The notes: generated by a model not told the origin, from the sequence alone. DNA of 6,063 nt from Candidatus Scatomorpha merdipullorum (GCA_018716795.1 DVJK01000247.1:1-6063), one strand, 5' to 3'. Positions 1 to 5,870 are shown, numbered from the stretch's first letter. Translations and numbers: made by a program.

Positions 1-24
1 GTCGAATACGTGAAGATTGCTCAT
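1..24 (-). CDS. upp: start of a second upp copy (uracil phosphoribosyltransferase), cut by the window edge
   Basis: Only eight codons are visible, reading MSNLHVFD, the same residues that open the truncated upp at 46-453. The two DNA copies differ at two third-codon positions only (AAC/AAT and CTC/CTT). An upstream GGGG (plus-strand 33-36) lies 8 nt before the ATG and serves as ribosome binding site. The gap from the preceding stop is 21 nt, so the gene would be co-transcribed and probably translationally coupled to the truncated copy. I infer that this is the full-length, catalytic UPRT, which converts uracil plus PRPP to UMP. The catalytic part lies outside the window, so this cannot be verified; it could be a further truncated repeat. 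Confidence 0.6.
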
Positions 25-87
25 TTTTTCTTCCCCTTTTATATATTAGTTGGTTTTGCTCATTCTGGCCTGCCGCTCGCGCTCGGC
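1..87 (-). repeat. downstream arm of a partial tandem duplication (tsaB tail + spacer + upp start)
   Basis: Positions 1-87 align with 430-523. Positions 61-87 match 497-523 at 24 of 27 bases, and positions 1-28 match 430-457 at 26 of 28. The spacer and the last codons in between are similar but carry small indels, including a net 6-nt in-frame difference in the tail. Homology stops at about 87/523, where this arm joins upp sequence (PPDI codons) and the other arm joins tsaB sequence (LRLSQ codons). The left limit is unknown because the window ends. The implied duplication unit is about 436 bp. Confidence 0.85.
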
Positions 88-453
88 GATGTCGGGCGGC
101 ATCTTGAAGTAGTACTTCACGGGCTCAAGCGTCTCGGGGTCGCGGAAGAGGCCGACGTGGCCGACCTTGACGTTCGGCATCATGGCGACCATGCCCTCCA
201 CCATGCCGAGGCCGGCGCGGAGTATGGGCACGACGGCGAGCTTCTTGCCCGCAATGTGGCGGCAGCGGGCGACGGCGACGGGCGTCTCGACGTCGACGTC
301 CTCGAGGGGCAGGTCGCGCGTGGCCTCGTAGCACATGAGCATGGCTATCTCGCTCACGAGCTCGCGGAAGAGCTTGCTGCTTGTGTCCTTGTCGCGCAGG
401 ATGCTCAGCTTGTGCTGGATAAGCGGGTGGTCGAATACGTGGAGGTTGCTCAT
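46..453 (-). CDS. upp: truncated uracil phosphoribosyltransferase (N-terminal two thirds) with a TsaB-derived C-terminal tail
   Basis: The 135-residue product matches the N-terminal part of UPRT, the uracil-salvage enzyme making UMP from uracil and PRPP. Family landmarks are HPLIQHKLSILRD (9-21), FRELVSEIAMLMCYEATRDLPL (29-50), GKKLAVVPILRAGLGM (69-84) and the DPETLEPV stretch (105-112). UPRTs are usually about 209 residues. This one stops before the PRPP-binding loop (DPMLATGGS type) and the C-terminal uracil-binding GLGDAGD region, so catalysis alone is very unlikely. Identity to UPRT ends near DIAERE (121-126); the remainder, RQARMSKTN, resembles the TsaB C-terminus. GGGG at 463-466 lies 9 nt before the ATG. 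It follows tsaB by 22 nt in the same operon. It may be a pseudogene fragment beside an intact copy, or a retained non-catalytic UPRT-like protein. The frame is open, with no internal stop or frameshift visible. Confidence 0.85.
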   Translation of the reverse strand: MSNLHVFDHPLIQHKLSILRDKDTSSKLFRELVSEIAMLMCYEATRDLPLEDVDVETPVAVARCRHIAGKKLAVVPILRAGLGMVEGMVAMMPNVKVGHVGLFRDPETLEPVKYYFKMPPDIAERERQARMSKTN

Positions 454-523
454 TTTTAAGATCCCCTTCTTTATATTAGTTGTGTTGTTCGCTTTGCATT
501 CTCGCCTGCCGTTCGCGCTCCGC
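430..523 (-). repeat. upstream arm of the tsaB/upp partial tandem duplication (ancestral arrangement)
   Basis: This arm holds the last 15 codons of tsaB, the 22-nt spacer with its Shine-Dalgarno site, and the first 8 codons of the truncated upp. It is probably the ancestral junction, because the SQAERE ending fits the usual C-terminus of Clostridial TsaB proteins. The partner arm is 1-87. Differences inside coding sequence are GCG/GCC, GAA/GAG, GCG/GCC, AAC/AAT and CTC/CTT, all synonymous, plus an in-frame 6-nt length change in the poorly conserved tail. Confidence 0.85.
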
Positions 524-1183
524 CTGGGAGAGGCGCAGGTATACGGGCAGGAGCGCCCCGGCGCTCTCCGCGCTCTTGCCCTCGGCGGCCATGCAGACGC
601 CCCATGCGCTCTGCTGGAGGAGTATCCCGCGCGCGAGCGTGTGCGGCAGCGCGCGGTCGCCGAGGTATTCGCTCACTAGCCGGGCCCCGTCGCCGGTTAG
701 GAAGGGCGTTTCATCCCTCGCGGCGAGGTCGTCGGCGAGCTCGGCGAGGGAGACGGCCCGGTCGGGAACAAGCCGCTCGGGCCGGCCGTCCTTTATGGCA
801 AAGAGCGCGTTATAGACCTGGCTGCGCCTCGCGTCCATGCAGCAGCAGACGAGCGAGCCCTCGGGCAGGTTCGCGCCGTTCCAGGCCATGGCCTCGAGGG
901 TGGAGACGCCTATGGCCGGCTTCTCCAGCGCCCAGCAGAGGCCCTTGACCGCCGCGACGCCTATGCGCACGCCGGTGAAGGAGCCGGGCCCGCGGGCGAC
1001 GGCGACGGCGTCGAGCTCCGACTTGTCCGTGCCCGTGGAGGCGAGCAGCTGCTCCGCCATGGGCAGGAGCGTGGCGCTGTGCGTCAGCCCCGAGCACTGG
1101 AAGTACTGCCCCACGAGCTCCCCATCGCGCACGAGCGCCGCGCTCGCGGCCTTTGCGGAGGACTCTATACCCAGTATCAGCAT
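476..1183 (-). CDS. tsaB: tRNA threonylcarbamoyladenosine biosynthesis protein TsaB
   Basis: This 235-residue ASKHA-fold protein is the scaffold partner of TsaD. With TsaE it forms the cytoplasmic complex that transfers threonylcarbamoyl from its AMP adduct to A37 of ANN-decoding tRNAs. The N-terminus MLILGIESSAKAASAAL replaces the usual IDTS with IESS. The family hallmark GPGSFTGVRIG spans residues 65-75, followed by the KGLCWALEKPAIGVSTLEAMA region (80-100). MDARRSQVY (116-124) and LLPVYLRLSQAERER (211-225) are also typical of Firmicutes TsaB. Length matches the family. GGGAGG (plus 1194-1199) sits 10 nt before the ATG, inside the end of tsaE; the tsaE stop abuts the tsaB start with no gap, so coupled translation is likely. 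The final tail (AERERQARMQSEQHN, 221-235) recurs in altered form at the end of the downstream truncated upp. Confidence 0.95.
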   Translation of the reverse strand: MLILGIESSAKAASAALVRDGELVGQYFQCSGLTHSATLLPMAEQLLASTGTDKSELDAVAVARGPGSFTGVRIGVAAVKGLCWALEKPAIGVSTLEAMAWNGANLPEGSLVCCCMDARRSQVYNALFAIKDGRPERLVPDRAVSLAELADDLAARDETPFLTGDGARLVSEYLGDRALPHTLARGILLQQSAWGVCMAAEGKSAESAGALLPVYLRLSQAERERQARMQSEQHN

Positions 1184-1603
1184 TTAAAAACCGCCTCCCT
1201 CTATCGTTATCCGCCGCTCCGTGGGCGAGAGCTTCTCGAAGCGGACCGTCGTCTCCTCGCCCGTGAAGGCGTCGGAGACGTTCTCGCTCCACTCGACGGC
1301 GCAGACCGCGCCGCGCTCGAGATAGTCGTCCCAGCCTATATCCCAGAGCTCGTCCGCGCCGCCCAGGCGGTACATGTCGAAGTGCAGCAGCGTGCGCGGC
1401 CCCAGGTATTCGTTGACTATGGTGAAGGTCGGGCTGCTGACGCGGCAGTCGAGGCCCATGCCCCGGGCCATGCCGCGCACGAAGGCGGTCTTGCCCGCGC
1501 CCAGCTCGCCGTACATGGCGACGACCGTACCGTCCGGTATTTTCGCGGCGAAGGCCGCGCCGGCGTCCTCGGTTTCGCGTTCCGAATGTGTTATAATCTC
1601 CAT
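1184..1603 (-). CDS. tsaE: tRNA threonylcarbamoyladenosine biosynthesis ATPase TsaE
   Basis: TsaE is the small P-loop ATPase that drives turnover of the TsaB-TsaD complex in t6A37 synthesis. The 139-residue product (starting MEIITHSERET) carries Walker A GELGAGKT at 32-39, the switch-like SSPTFTIVNEY at 56-66, HFDMYRL at 74-80 and the C-terminal EWSEN (104-108), all TsaE signatures in the expected order. The frame is open to 1645, but I chose the ATG at 1601-1603. GGGAG (plus 1611-1615) lies 7 nt before it, the family usually begins here, and the upstream ATG at 1643-1645 would lie between the -35 and -10 of the promoter. It is the first gene of tsaE-tsaB-upp. The usual Firmicutes neighbours rimI and tsaD are not in the window. 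Confidence 0.95.
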   Translation of the reverse strand: MEIITHSERETEDAGAAFAAKIPDGTVVAMYGELGAGKTAFVRGMARGMGLDCRVSSPTFTIVNEYLGPRTLLHFDMYRLGGADELWDIGWDDYLERGAVCAVEWSENVSDAFTGEETTVRFEKLSPTERRITIEGGGF

Positions 1604-1610
1604 GAATAAG

Positions 1611-1615
1611 CTCCC
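1611..1615 (-). promoter_or_regulatory. ribosome binding site that fixes the tsaE start
   Basis: On the minus strand this reads GGGAG, 7 nt upstream of the ATG at 1601-1603. The longer in-frame ATG at 1643-1645 lies upstream of the likely transcription start (about 1627), which rules it out if the promoter call is right. Confidence 0.7.
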
Positions 1616-1633
1616 GAAAGGTTTAATCGTCTC

Positions 1634-1662
1634 ATTATACACCATGCCCGCCGCCGCGTAAA
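1634..1662 (-). promoter_or_regulatory. sigma-A-type promoter of the tsaE-tsaB-upp operon
   Basis: The minus strand reads TTTACG (-35, plus 1657-1662), exactly 17 nt, then a perfect TATAAT (-10, plus 1634-1639). Transcription should begin near 1627, giving a leader of about 24 nt that contains the tsaE Shine-Dalgarno site. It lies back to back with the rodA promoter, with about 26 bp between the two -35 elements. Confidence 0.75.
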
Positions 1663-1688
1663 GTGGTCTTAGTGTTTACAATGTATAC

Positions 1689-1717
1689 TTGTTTGACAGC
1701 GGCATTTGTGGTAGAAT
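1689..1717 (+). promoter_or_regulatory. extended -10 promoter of the rodA-acyltransferase operon
   Basis: The -10 is TAGAAT at 1712-1717, preceded by TG at 1709-1710 with one base between (extended -10). At a 17-nt spacing the -35 is TTGTTT (1689-1694), a weak match. A better TTGACA at 1693-1698 is offset; paired with AATGAT (1715-1720) at 16 nt it is an alternative promoter. Transcription would start near 1724-1727, leaving a leader of about 30 nt before rodA. Confidence 0.5.
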
Positions 1718-1756
1718 GATTTGAATTTTCCCGCCGGATGAAAGCGAGGTGCGTAT

Positions 1757-2902
1757 ATGAAAAAGGTCCTGCCTCATATAAAGGAGTTCTTCCGGCGCGC
1801 GGACATGCTGCTCTTTTCGCTGAGCCTCATATGCGCGCTCTTCGGCCTTGTGGTTATCTGGAGCGCCACCCAGCATCTTGACAACCCGGCGCGCTACGTC
1901 ATCGTGCAGAGCCTGGGCATCTTCATCGGCGTCGCGGCCTATGCCGTCATCACCGTCATCGACCTCGACATCTTCGCGCAGCACTGGAAATGGCTCTACG
2001 CGGCCAGCGCCGCGCTCTTTGTCCTGCTCATATTCTTCGGCCAGGGCGGCGAGAGCACGGGCAACAGCGGCTGGCTCCGCTTCTTCGGCATAGGCATACA
2101 GCCCACGGAGATAATCAAGCTGGCCTTCATCGTCGTCCTGGCGAAGCACCTCGTCTATCTCAAGACGAGGCGCGACCTCAACAGCTTCGTCTCCATTGCC
2201 CAGCTCGCCGGGCACTTCATCGCCATGTTCGGCGTCATAATCGTGACGGCCAGCGACCTCGGCAGCGCGCTGGTGTATTTCTTCATCTTCGCGGTCATGA
2301 TGTTCATGGCGGGCGTCCGGATATACTGGTTCATCCTCGGCTTCGCGGGCATCGCGGCCATGGTGCCGCTGGCCTGGACCTTCTTCCTCGAGGACTATCA
2401 GAAAAACCGCATCCTCGCGCCCTACGACCCGAGCATAGACCCGGACAACACCGGCGTCAACTGGCAGCAGCACCAGGCGGAGATAGCCCTGGGCTCCGGC
2501 CAGCTCACGGGCACCGGCCTCGGCAACGGCACGCAGACGCAGTCGGGCGCGACCTTCGGCCAGCACACGGACTTCATCTTTGCCGTCGTGGGCGAGGAGC
2601 TGGGCATGATAGGCTGCTGCCTCGTCCTTCTGCTCCTGACCGCCGTCATCGTGCGCTGCATCCAGGTCGGCCTGCGCTCGGGCGACAATCTCAGCGCCCT
2701 CGTCTGCTGCGGCGTCGCGGCCAGCGTCGTCTTCCAGACCTTTGAGAACGTCGGCATGTGCATAGGCATCGCGCCCGTCGTCGGCATAACGCTGCCCTTC
2801 TTCAGCTACGGCGGCTCCTCCGTGGCGAGCATGTTCATGGCCATGGGCCTGGTCTCCGGCGTGCGGTACCGGCCAAAGCCCGTGCGCTACCGGCTGTACT
2901 AG
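1757..2902 (+). CDS. rodA: SEDS-family peptidoglycan glycosyltransferase (RodA-type)
   Basis: This 381-residue polytopic membrane protein belongs to the RodA/FtsW/SpoVE family, which polymerises glycan strands from lipid II with a class B penicillin-binding protein partner. About ten hydrophobic segments are visible. Family motifs in order: NSGWLRF (103-109, W106 aligning with the conserved tryptophan of RodA GxxRW motifs), QPTEIIKL (115-122), SDLGSAL (166-172, usually PDLG), GSGQLTGTGLGNGTQTQ (246-262), HTDFIFAVVGEELG (270-283) and NVGMCIGIAPVVGITLPFFSYGGSS (331-355). D272 aligns with E. coli RodA D262, the essential aspartate. RodA (elongation) is favoured over FtsW by the HTDFIF and short-loop pattern, but SpoVE-like roles cannot be excluded. 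GAGGT at 1746-1750 lies 6 nt before the ATG. No PBP2 partner gene is in the window. The acyltransferase follows by 2 nt. Confidence 0.92.
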   Translation: MKKVLPHIKEFFRRADMLLFSLSLICALFGLVVIWSATQHLDNPARYVIVQSLGIFIGVAAYAVITVIDLDIFAQHWKWLYAASAALFVLLIFFGQGGESTGNSGWLRFFGIGIQPTEIIKLAFIVVLAKHLVYLKTRRDLNSFVSIAQLAGHFIAMFGVIIVTASDLGSALVYFFIFAVMMFMAGVRIYWFILGFAGIAAMVPLAWTFFLEDYQKNRILAPYDPSIDPDNTGVNWQQHQAEIALGSGQLTGTGLGNGTQTQSGATFGQHTDFIFAVVGEELGMIGCCLVLLLLTAVIVRCIQVGLRSGDNLSALVCCGVAASVVFQTFENVGMCIGIAPVVGITLPFFSYGGSSVASMFMAMGLVSGVRYRPKPVRYRLY

Positions 2903-2904
2903 CC

Positions 2905-3900
2905 GTGGCCGCGCAGAGTCCGGTCCGCCGGAGCGCACCGGCGGACGCCGCGCGCCTGGCCGCGGCCTTCTTTGTCGTGCTCATCCACTCCAGCGGGACC
3001 GAGGGCGCGGGCATACTCTGGAACGCGCTTTCGCGCTTCGGCGTGCCCGTCTTCGTCATTCTCAGCGGATACTTCACGCTTGACCGGCCCCGGGGCGCAA
3101 GGGAGCTGCTCCGCCGCTCGGCGCGGCTTCTCGCGATAATGCTCTGCTGGTCGGTCATATACTACGCCTGGCTTCTCGCCTCCGGCACGCGCGAGTGGGA
3201 GGGCGCGCGCGTCATGCTGCGCTACTTCGTCACCGAGCCGGTGCATATGTGGTATATCTACACGACCGTCTTCCTCTACGCGCTGACGCCGCTCCTCGGC
3301 GTCTTCTGCGGGCACGCTTCGCGCCGGCAGTATGAGTACGCCCTGCTTTTGTGCTTCGGCCTCGGCGGGGTATACGAGCTGCTTCACGCCTACGCCCTCT
3401 CGCCGACGCTCATGCTGATAGCCGAGAACGCGCACATCCTGCGCGGGGCGGGCTTCCTCTTCTTCTACCTGCTCGGCGGCTATTTCCGGCGGTATGAGCT
3501 CTCCCGCCGCGCCGCTCTCGCGCTCTATATTCTCGCCGCCCTGGGCCTCGCCTGCACGATGGCGGGCGCGGCCGCGACCTCGCGCGGCGGCCTGGACGAG
3601 CGCTTTTTGAGCTATACGACGCCCTTCGTCATGCTCACGGCCGCGGGCTTCACGCTGTTCTGCCTCCGGCGGAGGCTTCCGCCCTCGGCGCGGCTCTCCG
3701 CCGCGGCGCGCTGCACGCTCGGCGTATACCTGCTGCACCCGATGCTCATCCTCATCCCTCAGCACCTCGGCATATGGGAGCCGGCGGTGTTGCCGCTCTG
3801 GCTCGCCGTGCCTTTGCGCGCCCTGGGCGTTTACGCCGTCACGCTGGCGATTTCGCTTCTCCTCTCGCGCGTGCCGGCCGTCGGAAGGCTCGTCGCGTGA
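2905..3900 (+). CDS. acyltransferase 3 (AT3) family integral membrane protein
   Basis: This 331-residue multi-pass membrane protein of the AT3 family (PF01757; OafA/WecH/OatA-like) moves acyl groups, usually acetyl, onto extracytoplasmic sugars. AT3 features: ADAARLAAAFFVVLIHSS near residues 13-30, with the probable catalytic histidine at 28; RFGVPVFVILSGYF (44-57); HMWYIYTTVFLYALTPLL (114-131); and the C-terminal LGVYLLHPML (272-281). No extracellular SGNH domain is fused, unlike OatA, so a separate partner might be needed. The start is GTG at 2905-2907, the only ATG or GTG start between the rodA stop and the first AT3 motif. The longer frame from 2758 gives Arg/His-rich shadow sequence over rodA. 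No Shine-Dalgarno site is visible, and a GC-rich hairpin sits in codons 7-14, suggesting translation coupled to rodA. Co-transcription suggests a cell-wall substrate, but that is inference. A terminator follows the stop by 17 nt. Confidence 0.88.
   Translation: MAAQSPVRRSAPADAARLAAAFFVVLIHSSGTEGAGILWNALSRFGVPVFVILSGYFTLDRPRGARELLRRSARLLAIMLCWSVIYYAWLLASGTREWEGARVMLRYFVTEPVHMWYIYTTVFLYALTPLLGVFCGHASRRQYEYALLLCFGLGGVYELLHAYALSPTLMLIAENAHILRGAGFLFFYLLGGYFRRYELSRRAALALYILAALGLACTMAGAAATSRGGLDERFLSYTTPFVMLTAAGFTLFCLRRRLPPSARLSAAARCTLGVYLLHPMLILIPQHLGIWEPAVLPLWLAVPLRALGVYAVTLAISLLLSRVPAVGRLVA
2923..2946 (+). other. perfect GC-rich inverted repeat at the rodA/acyltransferase junction
   Basis: GTCCGCCGG (2923-2931) and CCGGCGGAC (2938-2946) form a perfect 9-bp stem with a 6-nt loop (AGCGCA). 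It begins 20 nt after the rodA stop, inside codons 7-14 of the acyltransferase. No T-tract follows, so it is not a canonical terminator. It could slow initiation at the SD-less GTG start or stabilise the upstream rodA message. In such GC-rich DNA a chance stem is also possible. Confidence 0.6.
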
Positions 3901-3917
3901 ATAATGTTGATATTGCA

Positions 3918-3951
3918 AAAAGGACGCCCGTCACGCGACGGGCGTCCTTTT
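3918..3951. terminator. bidirectional intrinsic terminator between the acyltransferase gene and fbp
   Basis: GGACGCCCGTC (3922-3932) pairs perfectly with GACGGGCGTCC (3937-3947) around the 4-nt loop ACGC. The stem is flanked by A-tract and T-tract (3918-3921, 3948-3951), extending it to 15 bp. Both strands show a run of Ts after the stem: four on plus, five on minus. It lies 17 nt past the acyltransferase stop and 31 nt past the fbp stop, so it can end both convergent transcripts. Confidence 0.95.
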
Positions 3952-3982
3952 ATATCGTCCGAAGGGCTGTCGGGAGGCGGCC

Positions 3983-5857
3983 TCAGCGCTTCAGGCCGGA
4001 CCTGTACTGCGCGAGCAGCTCGCGCAGGGCGGTTATGCGGCGGCGCTGGCCCTCGCCCTCGTCGGCGTCGGCGACGTAGCGGCGGCGCGGGAACTGCTCA
4101 ATCGAGACGGAGTCGGACTCCATATCCGCGTTCTCGCTGAGCACCTTGGCGACGCCCTCGAAGGGGCGGTGGCTCTTGAGCCGGATGCCGTGGGAGCTGT
4201 ATATGAGCGTGTAGCCCGCGATGCCTGTGGTCTTCTGATAGGCCTTGCAGAAGCCGCCGTCGATGACGAACAGCCTGCCTCCGGCCTTGACCGGGCTCTC
4301 GCCCTTCCGGGCCTTGACGGGCGTGTGCCCGTTTATGATGTGCCCCGTGTCCGGGTCGAGGCCGAACTCCGCGAGGATCATGCGGGCCGTGGCCTCGTCG
4401 TTCCAGTATTTGAAGTAGGCGTTGCGCGGCTCGGCCCAGGTCTCCTCGTCGTCGACCATCGCGCGCTCAAAGGTGTGGAAGACGCGGCCGGAGAAGGGGC
4501 TGTCGTTCCCGCACCAGAGATACCACATCATGTCCAGCGCGCTCTCGTCGCCGCGCACCCAGGCGCTTTTGACGACGGCATCGGCGTAGTCCATGAGCGC
4601 CTTGCCGGAGTACCACTCCCCGCCGTGGCGCACGCGCGCGAACTCGCCCTCCTCCGTGAGGGGGATGCAGCCGTGGTAGAGCAGGTTGCCGTTGCAGACG
4701 AGGTAGGTGCTGCCGCGGCGGTATATGAAGTCCATGTGCCGGCGGAGCGGCTGGCTCTCGCGGAAGGCGCCGACGTATTCCTCCACCAGCGCCTCCTCCT
4801 CCGGGCTGAGGGCGTAGGGGTCGGCGGGGTCGACGGTGGGGAGATTGCGGGTGTTGAGCGGGTAGACGCCCGTGTCGAGGCTGACGGTCCAGTTTTCGTA
4901 ATCTATGCGCTTGAGCATCAGGCGGTCGTTCATGCCGTAGCCGGGATGGCGCAGGATGACCTGCCCCTCGAGCTTGAAGCCGAGGACGGAGAGGGCCAGC
5001 TTGCGGGTCTTCTTGTCCGCCGCGCCGTAGACGCGCTCGCAGAATTCGCCCAGCGCGCGCAGGGATACGCCGTAGCGCCGCTCGAGCGTGGCCTCGTTGT
5101 CATAGTCGCATGTGATGCGCAGGACCGTGAAGACGCAGGCGGGGCTGCCCGAGGCCGCGCCCAGCCAGAGTATGTCGTGGTTGCCCCACTGTATGTCTAT
5201 GTGCCGCTGGCGCATAAGCGTCTCGACTATGCCGGCCGGCTCCGGCCCGCGGTCGAAGATGTCGCCGACGACGTGCAGGCGGTCGACGGCCAGGCGCTTT
5301 ATGAGCTCGCTCAGGGCCCAGATGACGTTGTCGGCGGAGCCGGTGGCCACGACGCTGTCGAGTATCGCGTCGTGATAGCGGTGCTGGTTGGCCTCCTCGT
5401 CGCGCTGGATGTGCAGCAGCTCGTCGAGCACGAACTCCCAGCCCTCGGGCATCTGCCGGCGCACGTGGGCGCGGGTGTACTTGCTCGAGAATGTCTCCGC
5501 CAGCAGGCAGAGGTCCTCGAGCACGCTGCGAAGCCGCTCGGCCGTCAGCTCGCCGCGCTCGCGCAGGGCGTTCAGCTCCTCGTGCGGATAGTAGATGATG
5601 GAGCAGAGCGCGCGGCAGGCGCTCTCGCCCCGGGCCTGTTCAAAGAGCAGGCGGACCTTTTCCAGTATGACGCCGGAGCAGTTGTTGAGGATGTGCCGCA
5701 CCGCGGCGTATTCGCCGTGCAGGTCGCTTATGAAGTGCTCCGTGCCCTTGGGCAGCGTCAGTATGGCCTCCAGGTTGATAATCTCCGAGCACACCGCCGC
5801 CTCGTCCGGGTATTTCTCCGACAGCAGCTCAAGGTATTCGCGCGTAAATTCGCCCAT
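3983..5857 (-). CDS. fbp: fructose-1,6-bisphosphatase, class III (Firmicutes type)
   Basis: This 624-residue cytoplasmic enzyme hydrolyses fructose-1,6-bisphosphate to fructose-6-phosphate, the dedicated gluconeogenic step. Class III FBPases have a calcineurin-like metallophosphoesterase core and are typical of Firmicutes (B. subtilis Fbp has about 670 residues). Metal-site motifs in order: HFISDLHGEY (41-50; D45, H47), VVGDIFDRGPEP (196-207), WGNHDILWLGAASGS (224-238), and the C-terminal NGHTPVKARKGESPVK (509-524) followed by FVIDGGFCKAYQKTTGIAGYTL (530-551). The insert between the core halves (about 240-500) is family-typical, with CNGNLLYHGCIPL at 388-400 and MMWYLWCGNDSPF at 443-455. GGAGG (plus 5866-5870) lies 8 nt before the ATG. 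It is monocistronic, with its own promoter and a shared terminator. The frame is intact with all recognisable motifs. Confidence 0.96.
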   Translation of the reverse strand: MGEFTREYLELLSEKYPDEAAVCSEIINLEAILTLPKGTEHFISDLHGEYAAVRHILNNCSGVILEKVRLLFEQARGESACRALCSIIYYPHEELNALRERGELTAERLRSVLEDLCLLAETFSSKYTRAHVRRQMPEGWEFVLDELLHIQRDEEANQHRYHDAILDSVVATGSADNVIWALSELIKRLAVDRLHVVGDIFDRGPEPAGIVETLMRQRHIDIQWGNHDILWLGAASGSPACVFTVLRITCDYDNEATLERRYGVSLRALGEFCERVYGAADKKTRKLALSVLGFKLEGQVILRHPGYGMNDRLMLKRIDYENWTVSLDTGVYPLNTRNLPTVDPADPYALSPEEEALVEEYVGAFRESQPLRRHMDFIYRRGSTYLVCNGNLLYHGCIPLTEEGEFARVRHGGEWYSGKALMDYADAVVKSAWVRGDESALDMMWYLWCGNDSPFSGRVFHTFERAMVDDEETWAEPRNAYFKYWNDEATARMILAEFGLDPDTGHIINGHTPVKARKGESPVKAGGRLFVIDGGFCKAYQKTTGIAGYTLIYSSHGIRLKSHRPFEGVAKVLSENADMESDSVSIEQFPRRRYVADADEGEGQRRRITALRELLAQYRSGLKR

Positions 5858-5865
5858 AAAGCCAA

Positions 5866-5870
5866 CCTCC
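5866..5870 (-). promoter_or_regulatory. ribosome binding site of fbp
   Basis: The minus strand reads GGAGG, 8 nt before the fbp ATG (5855-5857), which supports the chosen start. No other in-frame start with a comparable site is visible upstream. Confidence 0.8.

Noticed and set aside
46..120. Frameshift or programmed recoding to restore full-length upp
   Set aside because: The sequence after the break is a copy of the tsaB tail and spacer, not UPRT codons in another frame, so no frameshift can recover the missing part.
1604..1645. Upstream in-frame ATG for tsaE, adding 14 residues
   Set aside because: It lies inside the promoter, upstream of the probable transcription start, and lacks a Shine-Dalgarno site; the ATG at 1601-1603 has GGGAG at 7 nt.
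1675..1689. TTTACA followed by TATACT as the rodA promoter
   Set aside because: The boxes are only 3 nt apart, so they cannot form one promoter, and TATACT has no -35 at a usable distance upstream.
2758..2904. Longer N-terminus for the acyltransferase, starting at the ATG at 2758
   Set aside because: It would overlap rodA by 145 nt and adds an Arg/His-rich segment unlike any AT3 N-terminus; family similarity begins only after the GTG at 2905.
1676..2938. 420-codon open frame on the minus strand, opposite rodA
   Set aside because: It is highly charged shadow sequence opposite a well-supported membrane protein and has no ribosome binding site or recognisable domain.
2899..3918. 339-codon open frame on the minus strand, opposite the acyltransferase
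   Set aside because: It is Arg/Glu-rich shadow sequence, begins inside the intergenic region before the terminator, and has no motifs.
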